Positions 33,614 to 38,729 of a DNA stretch of 38,729 bases are shown here, piece after piece. The notes under the pieces are model-generated. The model ran no database searches. It was not told the DNA's origin and saw only the letters and a list, made by a program, of their open reading frames with translations. Each line of letters opens with the position of its first letter. Within the stretch, counting starts at the first letter, position 1. The DNA is from JBGSMF01 sp964651475 (lineage in GTDB: Bacteria; Chloroflexota; Anaerolineae; Fen-1058): assembly GCA_964651475.1 (NCBI GenBank), contig CAZYXV010000035.1:1-38729 (forward strand). Reading direction: 5' to 3'. Both the position numbers and the translations under genes were made by a program.

Positions 33614-35002
33614 CTACGCCGGCACCAGTTCGTTCACGCGCGGCAAAAGCATCATTGCTTTGGCCACTTCTTCGGCGGGATATTCATAGTCGCACAATTG
33701 ACCGGCCAGATATTGCTCGTAAGCAGCCAGGTCAAAGTGGCCGTGCCCCGAAAGGTTGAACAAGATGACGCGCTGGCGCCCGCTGGCCTTGGCCTCCAGC
33801 GCCTGGTCAATGACGGCCCGCACGGCGTGCGCCGATTCGGGTGCCGGCACAATGCCTTCGGCGCGCGCGAATTGCACCGCCGCGGCAAAGACGGGCGTTT
33901 GGTGATAGGCGACAGCATCTATGTACCCTTCGTCGAACAAGACGCACAACAGCGGCGCCATGCCATGATAGCGCAGCCCGCCGGCGTGGATGCCGGCCGG
34001 CACGAAAGTATGCCCCAACGTGTACATCTTGACCAGCGGCGTCATTTGCACAGTGTCGCCAAAGTCATAGGCGTATTTGCCGCGCGTGAGCGTGGGCGTT
34101 GCGGTCGGCTCGACGGCGACAAAGCGCGTTTGGCTGCGCCCGTTCAGTTTGGCGGGCATGAACGGAAAAGCCAACCCGGAAAAATTGCTCCCGCCCCCCA
34201 CGCAGCCGATGACGACGTCTGGCTCTTCGCCGGCCAGTTCCATTTGCTTGATGGCTTCCTGGCCGATGACGGTTTGGTGCAGGAGCACGTGGTTGAGGAC
34301 CGAGCCGAGGCTGTACTTGATGGCGCCGCCGCTGGTCGCCGCCGTTTCCACGGCCTCGCTGATGGCGATTCCCAGGCTGCCCAGGCTATCGGGCTGCTCT
34401 GACAAAATACGTCGGCCCGCCTCGGTCTCTTCCGACGGGCTGGGAGTGACCCTCGCCCCGTACGTTTCCATCATGACGCGCCGGTAGGGCTTTTGCTGAT
34501 AGCTGATTTTGACCATAAAGACCTGGCAGTCCAGCCCAAAAAAATTGCACGCCATGGCCAGCGCGCTGCCCCACTGCCCGGCGCCCGTTTCGGTGGCGAG
34601 TTTCTTGACGTTTTCCTGCTTGTTGAAAAATGCTTGCGCTATAGCCGTGTTGAGCTTGTGGCTGCCGGCGGGACTGACGCCTTCGTACTTGTAGTAAATG
34701 TGGGCCGGCGTGTCCAGCATCTTTTCCAGCCGCCGCGCCCGGATGAGGGGAGTGGGGCGGTAGAGCTTGTAGATGTCTCGCACCGGTTCGGGGATTTCGA
34801 TCTCGCGCTCGATGCTGACCTCCTGGCCGATCAGGCCCATGGGGAACAGCGGCGCGAGATCGTCGGCCGTCACCGGCTGCAGCGTGGCGGGGTGAAGCGG
34901 CGGCGGCAAAGGCATTCCGTGTTGTGCAATGTCGGCGGCAACGTTATAGTACGTTTGCGGTATTTCGTTCTCGTCGAGCAAGAACTTGATTCGGTCAGAC
35001 AT
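33614..35002 (-). CDS. trpB: TrpB2-type tryptophan synthase beta chain
   Basis: 462 residues, longer than classic TrpB1 (about 400) and typical of the TrpB2 group. TrpB joins indole and serine to tryptophan with pyridoxal phosphate. The cofactor Lys is K116 in GSHKLNTA. ATETGAGQWG carries the catalytic Glu, and GCVGGGSNFSG binds the cofactor phosphate. The N-terminal extension (residues about 1-80, LPPPLHPATLQPV) also fits TrpB2. There is no trpA beside it, as expected for TrpB2, which often works alone and may salvage indole. The ATG at 35002 has AAGGAG 8 nt upstream; the longer reading to 35047 covers only Lys-rich junk. It follows trpS by 48 bp, so both are under the T-box. Confidence 0.93.
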   Translation of the reverse strand: MSDRIKFLLDENEIPQTYYNVAADIAQHGMPLPPPLHPATLQPVTADDLAPLFPMGLIGQEVSIEREIEIPEPVRDIYKLYRPTPLIRARRLEKMLDTPAHIYYKYEGVSPAGSHKLNTAIAQAFFNKQENVKKLATETGAGQWGSALAMACNFFGLDCQVFMVKISYQQKPYRRVMMETYGARVTPSPSEETEAGRRILSEQPDSLGSLGIAISEAVETAATSGGAIKYSLGSVLNHVLLHQTVIGQEAIKQMELAGEEPDVVIGCVGGGSNFSGLAFPFMPAKLNGRSQTRFVAVEPTATPTLTRGKYAYDFGDTVQMTPLVKMYTLGHTFVPAGIHAGGLRYHGMAPLLCVLFDEGYIDAVAYHQTPVFAAAVQFARAEGIVPAPESAHAVRAVIDQALEAKASGRQRVILFNLSGHGHFDLAAYEQYLAGQLCDYEYPAEEVAKAMMLLPRVNELVPA

Positions 35003-35050
35003 TTTCTTTTTCTCCTTTTTTGAATTAATAGTTACGTAATGATTCACGTC

Positions 35051-36073
35051 TCACAATTCACGCAGCCGGGTTCCGTACAGGCCCATTGCTTCGCGCACCA
35101 GGCGCATAGTTTCGGCCGCCTGGGCGCGCATCTTGCGCGTGCCGGCGGCCAGCACGTCTTCCACCAGCCCGGGTTGAGCCGCCATGCGCGCCCGGCGCTC
35201 GCGGATCGGTTCCAGAAAACCATTGACGGCGCGCATCAATTTCTTTTTCACCTCCACGTCGCCCACTTTGCCTTGCCGGTAACGCGCCTTCAGGTCGTTG
35301 ACCTCGTCCACGTTGGGATTGAATGCATCGTGATAGATGAACACCGGGTTGCCCTCCACCGTGCCGGGAATGTCGGCGCGGACGCGCTTGGGATCGGTGT
35401 ACATGCCGCGAATCTTTTCATTGACGGCGGCCTCGTCGTCGGATAGAAAGATGGCATTGTTCAAGCTCTTGCTCATCTTGGCCTGCCCGTCCGTGCCAAC
35501 CAGCGTGGGCACGTCGCCGATGAGAACATCGGGTTCAGGAAACACTTCGCCGTACAGGCGGTTGAAGCGGCGGGCAATCTCGCGCGAGATTTCGACGTGC
35601 GCCTCGTTGTCTTTGCCCACCGGCACCAGGTGCGCGCGCGGCAGCAGGATGTCGGCGGCTTGCAGCACGGGATAGCCGACCAATCCGAACGGGATGGCCT
35701 CGTCGTCCATATTGGCGGCGCGCGCCATGTCTTTGATGCTGGGCAGGCGGCTGACGCGCGGCAGCGTCACCAGCATCTCGAACAGCAGGTTCAGCTCGTA
35801 GGTTTCTGGCAGCGCCGATTGAACAAAGATGGTTGACTTGTCGGGATCAATGCCGACGGCTAAATAATCCAATACCATTTCGCGAATGTCGTCGGTCATT
35901 TTGAGAATGTGTTCCTTTTCGGGACGGGTCGTCAGGACGTGCAAATCGGCGATGATAAAGTAACACTCGTATTCGTCTTGCAACTTGATACGGTTGACCA
36001 GGCTGCCCACATAGTGCCCCAGGTGTAACCTGCCGGTGGGGCGATCCCCGGTCAGGATGCGTTTCTTGGACAT
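35051..36073 (-). CDS. trpS: Tryptophanyl-tRNA synthetase
   Basis: 340 residues, the normal bacterial length. This class I synthetase charges tRNA-Trp. The HIGH signature appears as GRLHLGHYVGSL (HLGH at 17-20) and the KMSKS signature as AKMSKSLNN near residue 200. LPRVSRLPSIKDM and AADILLPRAHLVPVGKDNEAH are typical of TrpS. The ATG has GGAGG 6 nt upstream. The gene is preceded by a T-box leader and followed by trpB2 on the same strand. Confidence 0.96.
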   Translation of the reverse strand: MSKKRILTGDRPTGRLHLGHYVGSLVNRIKLQDEYECYFIIADLHVLTTRPEKEHILKMTDDIREMVLDYLAVGIDPDKSTIFVQSALPETYELNLLFEMLVTLPRVSRLPSIKDMARAANMDDEAIPFGLVGYPVLQAADILLPRAHLVPVGKDNEAHVEISREIARRFNRLYGEVFPEPDVLIGDVPTLVGTDGQAKMSKSLNNAIFLSDDEAAVNEKIRGMYTDPKRVRADIPGTVEGNPVFIYHDAFNPNVDEVNDLKARYRQGKVGDVEVKKKLMRAVNGFLEPIRERRARMAAQPGLVEDVLAAGTRKMRAQAAETMRLVREAMGLYGTRLREL

Positions 36074-36084
36074 TGTTCACCTCC

Positions 36085-36124
36085 ATAAAAATAAAAAGCG
36101 CCCGTCCCTTTTGGGACGAGCGCT
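36085..36124 (-). terminator. trpS: T-box regulated terminator before trpS
   Basis: On the minus strand, AGCGCTCGTCCC, AAAA, GGGACGGGCGCT followed by TTTTTATTTTTAT: a 12-bp stem (one G-U pair) with a T-run ending just before the trpS ribosome site. The 5' arm CTCGTCCC can instead pair with the T-box sequence, giving the antiterminator. Confidence 0.88.
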
Positions 36125-36478
36125 CTGTTTACAAACAGGCTATGGCCCGTGGTGCCACCCAATTTTGCGGCTTGCCCGGCGGATTTCAGACCCGCCTATG
36201 CATAAAAAAATCCGCCGGTGAAGCCTGCCTTTCGGCAGGGGCGGAAAACATTAGCAAGCCAGCCTCACTCTTGCAGGGACGCCTCTGGCTGATTGACATC
36301 AGCATCGAGTGAATCCCCTCTGCCCTGATAACGGTGGCGGCTCCGGCAGCAGCTACTAGGTTGCCCGTTCGCCGCCGCAACTCCCAGGCCCATTCAGCGC
36401 CTGCGCTGGCGTCAGGCTCGCACCACTATGGCCTGACTCTCTGATCCTCGCTCTGACGCTTACTCTTCCTGATCGCAG
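36085..36478 (-). ncRNA. T-box riboswitch (tRNA-Trp sensing) leader of trpS-trpB2
   Basis: The minus strand carries the hallmark T-box TGGGTGGCACCACGGGCC at 36144-36162. Stem I at the 5' end contains the AGTA-type motif GGAAGAGTAAGCG (around 36455-36470) and a distal GNUG/AG-like GTGGTGCGAGCC (around 36410-36425). A specifier reading GAA-UGG-GCC has the Trp codon UGG at 36392-36390. Further stems include CGGCGGATTT/AAATCCGCCG and CCTGCC...GGCAGG. Uncharged tRNA-Trp would pair with the UGG specifier and the T-box bulge (TGGC pairs with the NCCA end) and stop termination. Gene identity and codon agree. Confidence 0.92.
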
Positions 36479-36501
36479 TTTTTCTATCTGAAACTGGCTA
36501 T

Positions 36502-36530
36502 AATGTACCACACATGTTCCCAGACGTCAA
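36502..36530 (-). promoter_or_regulatory. Promoter of the T-box leader / trpS-trpB2
   Basis: On the minus strand, TTGACG (36530-36525) and TACATT (36507-36502) are 17 bp apart. The -10 is extended (TGGTACATT). The transcript would begin near 36495, just before T-box stem I. Confidence 0.7.
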
Positions 36531-36557
36531 GTCGGGGTTTTGCGTCTTGACCGCCTC

Positions 36558-36567
36558 GTGATACAAT
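36558..36567 (+). promoter_or_regulatory. Extended -10 (GTGATACAAT) before the DNA glycosylase
   Basis: GTGATACAAT lies 73 bp before the ATG of the glycosylase and is the same word as at 29371-29380. It makes the region divergent with the trpS promoter. No good -35 is present. Confidence 0.4.
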
Positions 36568-36639
36568 TCGATAGTGGGCCAGGCATTAGAGTCAAGCGCC
36601 CGTTGGAAGAGATTTCTATTTGGACGAGAGGAAAAACCC

Positions 36640-37485
36640 ATGCCCGAATTGCCTGAAATAACCATCCTGGCCCGCCAGATGAAAAAGGAACTGGTGGGCA
36701 AAACGTTGACCGGCCTTGAGGTGTTGCAGCCCAAGTGCCTCAACGTTTCCAAGAAGGCCTTTGTGAAAGCCTTGACCGGCGCGCAGTTGCGCGGCGTTAC
36801 CCATCGCGGCAAATGGATTTTTGTCGAAACCAGCCAGGGCTGGCTGCTGCTCAACCTGGGCATGGGCGGCGAGATTCTCCTCGTCACGCGAGAGACCCTG
36901 CCCGCCAGGCGCCGCTTGATTTTTGATTTTGACGACGGCGCCAGCCTGGCCGTAAATTTTTGGTGGTTTGGATACGCTCATTATGCCCGACCCGACAAGC
37001 TGGACAAACACCCGATGATTGCCAGGCTTGGGCCGAATGTGCTCGATGTGCCAGCCGGCGACTTGAAAGCCATGCTACAAGGCCGACGTGGGCAAATCAA
37101 ATCCTTTTTGCTCGACCAATCCAGGCTGGCCGGCATCGGCAACTTTTACATTCACGACATTCTGTTCCTGGCGCGTTTGCACCCGCTGCGGCCGATCAAT
37201 ACATTGGACGATGCAGAGATAAAAGCCCTGTCTCGCGCCATTCACACAGGTCTTGAGTTGAGCCTCAACAAATCCGGCTCATTCTACGAAATGGATCTTT
37301 ACGGACACAAAGGGAGCTTTACGACGGACGACCTGCTGGTGGGGTATAAGGAAGGCAAGCCGTGCCCGGTGTGTGGCGCGCCGATAGAAAAGGTCAGGAC
37401 CGGCGGCACGAGCAGTTTTGTCTGTCCCACCTGCCAACCCAATTTCAATGTCCACCAGGGTGGTCTTCGGCCCCGGCGATCCTGA
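36640..37485 (+). CDS. mutM: Fpg/Nei-family DNA glycosylase / AP lyase
   Basis: 281 residues, the usual family length. The N-terminus MPELPEI gives the catalytic proline and glutamate after Met removal. HRGKWIFVE near residue 58 carries the conserved Lys, LNLGMGGEIL matches the void-filling Met region, and SRLAGIGNFYIHDILF matches the H2TH Asn stretch. The C-terminal zinc finger is CPVCG...CPTCQ. The Arg usually found just before the second Cys pair (GRGT) is replaced by GGTSSF, as in a subgroup close to clostridial Nei-like enzymes, so substrate preference (8-oxoguanine or oxidised pyrimidines) is uncertain. The ATG has GAGAGGA 7 nt upstream. It repairs oxidised bases in the cytoplasm and has no operon partner. 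Confidence 0.88.
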   Translation: MPELPEITILARQMKKELVGKTLTGLEVLQPKCLNVSKKAFVKALTGAQLRGVTHRGKWIFVETSQGWLLLNLGMGGEILLVTRETLPARRRLIFDFDDGASLAVNFWWFGYAHYARPDKLDKHPMIARLGPNVLDVPAGDLKAMLQGRRGQIKSFLLDQSRLAGIGNFYIHDILFLARLHPLRPINTLDDAEIKALSRAIHTGLELSLNKSGSFYEMDLYGHKGSFTTDDLLVGYKEGKPCPVCGAPIEKVRTGGTSSFVCPTCQPNFNVHQGGLRPRRS

Positions 37486-37610
37486 GAGGCCATAATGCAT
37501 AGCTGTTGGGGATCAAGACCGTAAAGGTTGAGACTTGAACTGGCTCACCTTGACGCCAGAAGGCGCGTAAACCTATCGGCGCACGGGCAAGTTATTTAAT
37601 CCTTAGCCCT

Positions 37611-37696
37611 TAGTAGCTTGTCGGAGTGGCCGACGCATCCCTATGCGTTGGCGGGGCTGGCATAGGGATGCCAGATTGCTCTCCGACAGGCTGCTA
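37611..37696. mobile_element. TIR-bounded hairpin element (family C), copy 2
   Basis: The ends TAGTAGCTTGTCGGAG and CTCCGACAGGCTGCTA match those of the element at 12618-12712. The interior is unrelated and has its own hairpin (CGACGCAT/ATGCGTTG and GGCATAGGGATGCC). Only the ends are shared, so the family may be defined by the terminal repeats. Confidence 0.6.
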
Positions 37697-37741
37697 GGAG
37701 CATTGGCATGGCTGACGCGGAAATAGTCAAGTCATTCGGGT

Positions 37742-38267
37742 GTGTTTCATTTCAGGCAGGCCATAGTGCGGCGCGGCGCTGAAATGGTCACGGTCATGAC
37801 GCCGCTGCTGGCAAGCGCCGCGCTCGATCAATATCTGGCGCGGGTGCGGTTCGGCTCGGTTGAATTGACCGGGCTTGAAAAGCGGGTGCTTCAGGCCGCG
37901 CACAAGTTAGTGCAAGAGAAAAAGAAACCCGGCAACCATGCCATACACGCGCTGGTTGGCGGGAGCTATACTGCACGCGGTCATAAATTGCAATTTTTCA
38001 CGATCCTGTCATTGCGAGCCGCTCCGCCTGCGGCGAGCGGCGAAGCAATCTGTACGCTTGCAGATCAGAGATTGCTTCGGGTGCTTCGCACCCTCGCAAT
38101 GACAACAAAATTGCAGATTGTGCCCGCGCCCAGTATATAACCCCGTTGCGGCGGCGTGCAAGCGGCTCAGACAACTAGGTTTAATCGCTGGCAACGAGAT
38201 CACCTTGCCGCCTGAACTTTTGCCACCTGCCCAGACTGCCCTTTCCCCGGATGTGCAGGAGGTTTAA
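37742..38267 (+). pseudogene. Small gene (wHTH-like tail) split by a TA-flanked MITE
   Basis: Two coding pieces, 37742-37968 and 38138-38267, are separated by a 167-bp element plus one TA. Removing the element with one TA copy joins GGGAGC-TA-TAACCCC as G-S-Y-N-P in a single frame. This gives a protein of about 118 residues with LTGLEKRVLQAAHKLV before and AAACKRLRQLGLIAGNEI after the join, ending DVQEV. The RLRQLGLI stretch resembles a winged-helix DNA-binding protein, but no family is claimed. As it stands, the frame runs into the element and stops at 38138-38140. The start (GTG 37742 or ATG 37784) is uncertain; neither has a good ribosome site. Confidence 0.6.
37969..38135. mobile_element. 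Complete 167-bp MITE (family A) with TA target duplication
   Basis: The left end TACTGCACGCGG and the right end (reverse strand) TACTGGGCGCGG extend into an imperfect inverted repeat of about 29 bp, both arms closing with TTGCAATTTT. A second repeated word, GTCATTGCGAG, lies inside each arm. The centre is also largely palindromic (GAAGCAATCT / AGATTGCTTC). TA flanks both sides (37967-37968 and 38136-38137). TA duplication and TIRs are the habit of IS630/Tc1-mariner-type transposons, so a non-autonomous derivative is likely. It has no coding capacity. Confidence 0.82.
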
Positions 38268-38300
38268 GTACCAGAACTAACGAGTTAAGTTCCAGTACTT

Positions 38301-38535
38301 ACTCACCATTCGCGTAATATAAACTTTGCAAAATCAATTATCTTGCCCCCATATCTGGGGGGTCGCCGATAGTGTACCGATATATGCAGTCTTTAGTAAA
38401 TCCGTCTTACAATAATCTTTGCAATGAAGGTAAGCTTACCTTCACCAAGGGAAGAAAATGGGCCATAAAGTTGGATTTCTTCCCCAATTTAAGCGAAATT
38501 CGAGAAACTAGAAGCCGATTACGCGAATGGTGAGT
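38301..38535. repeat. 18-bp perfect inverted repeat pair bounding about 235 bp
   Basis: ACTCACCATTCGCGTAAT at the left returns as its reverse complement ATTACGCGAATGGTGAGT at the right. GTAC stands just outside or at the edge of both arms (the left with an extra TTA). The right arm overlaps the neighbouring repeat by GT, so the two structures are joined. Confidence 0.75.
38425..38444. promoter_or_regulatory. 20-bp perfect palindrome
   Basis: TGAAGGTAAGCTTACCTTCA is a perfect palindrome in the middle of the 38301-38535 structure. It could be a binding site for a dimeric protein or the centre of a recombination site. No gene is near enough to say more. Confidence 0.4.
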
Positions 38536-38675
38536 ACCTTGACAATGTCACATTGCTCAAACGTTCTAATTTTGAGCGTGGGAAAATGTACCATTGAGCG
38601 TGATTGCCGGGCAAAAACACAACAATCGAGCGTCAAAGCATAGAACAAATGTTTAATGTGACATTGTCAAGGTAC
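38534..38675. mobile_element. 142-bp element with 21-bp perfect terminal inverted repeats
   Basis: The arms at 38534-38554 and 38655-38675 are exact reverse complements (GTACCTTGACAATGTCACAT plus one base). The interior holds TTTGAGCGTG, CATTGAGCGTG and ATCGAGCGTC, repeated words like transposase-binding sites. No target duplication could be fixed. It is a candidate MITE or paired IS ends. Confidence 0.6.
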
Positions 38676-38729
38676 TTAACGTAACGAATGCACATTCAGG
38701 TCAGGTTTTGTCGAATTCATCACAAAAGG

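Larger units (their letters stand above)
38268..38729. other. AT-richer end region with nested inverted repeats, no gene
   Basis: No reading frame of note is found in these 462 bases. The composition is visibly more AT-rich than the rest of the window. Inverted repeats dominate: ACTCACCATTCGCGTAAT (38301-38318) against 38518-38535; a perfect 21-bp pair at 38534-38554 and 38655-38675 (GTACCTTGACAATGTCACAT...); a 20-bp palindrome at 38425-38444; and CCCCCATATCTGGGGG near 38345. Words with GAGCGT recur at about 38570-38635. This looks like remnants or ends of an insertion sequence acquired from elsewhere. Confidence 0.6.

Noticed and set aside
37708..37782. Short plus-strand frame starting ATGGCTGAC with GGAGC upstream
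   Set aside because: Only about 24 codons, no conservation visible, and it overlaps the start region of the split gene; it could be a frameshifted 5' part but this cannot be supported.
1..38729. Matching ends of the window considered as evidence for a circular replicon
   Set aside because: The shared sequence is a short dispersed element, the copies differ by a base, and about 590 bp of unrelated sequence follow the right-hand copy.

Overview
The window looks like a GC-rich chromosome fragment of a Chloroflexota bacterium, probably Anaerolineae-like. This assignment is inference, not a search result. It rests on the gene style: multi-GAF sensor kinases, CSLREA/Ig surface proteins, lipoproteins with Thr/Pro-rich linkers, an Agl-type sugar ABC operon with LacI regulators, and many short hairpin mobile elements between genes. 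No rRNA, tRNA or CRISPR array was seen.

Layout. (1) 1-9000: a fragment of a small inverted-repeat element at the left edge; a TPR-containing soluble histidine kinase (-); a GH13-fold lipoprotein whose catalytic residues appear to be lost (-); and a 1686-residue secreted CSLREA/Ig-repeat protein (-). (2) 9062-12712: a 92-bp mobile element with an 8-bp target duplication, a fused [2Fe-2S]/molybdopterin hydroxylase (+), and a TIR-bounded hairpin element between convergent genes. (3) 12710-24698, all on the minus strand: a sugar operon read as LacI regulator, LacI regulator, alpha-glucoside-binding lipoprotein (with its whole binding domain duplicated in tandem), two Agl-type permeases, a small membrane protein, a TreT-like glycosyltransferase, a sucrose-phosphate-synthase-like glycosyltransferase and a PfkB sugar kinase. 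(4) 25091-33450 (+): a signalling cluster made of a hybrid kinase (GAF-PAS-HisKA-HATPase-REC-REC-Hpt), a REC-PP2C phosphatase and a membrane multi-GAF histidine kinase. (5) 33515-36530 (-): a tryptophan unit with a T-box leader carrying a UGG specifier, then trpS and a TrpB2-type trpB. (6) 36640-37485 (+): an Fpg/Nei DNA glycosylase. (7) 37600-38729: a mobile-element-rich end, including a 167-bp TA-flanked element that splits a small gene, and AT-rich nested inverted repeats.

How the parts fit. The Agl-like importer would bring in an alpha-linked disaccharide. The TreT-like enzyme could turn trehalose into NDP-glucose plus glucose. The SPS-like enzyme could pass the NDP-glucose to a fructose (phosphate) acceptor or work in reverse, and the PfkB kinase would phosphorylate the free sugar. 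The LacI genes carry promoter-overlapping operators, so autoregulation is likely. The T-box would couple trpS/trpB2 expression to uncharged tRNA-Trp.

The strongest second-look items are: the apparent GH13 pseudoenzyme; the identical 1293-bp duplication inside the binding-protein gene; the T-box on trpS-trpB2; a 92-bp element with two copies and two perfect 8-bp target duplications; and a TA-flanked element whose in-silico excision exactly restores an open reading frame.
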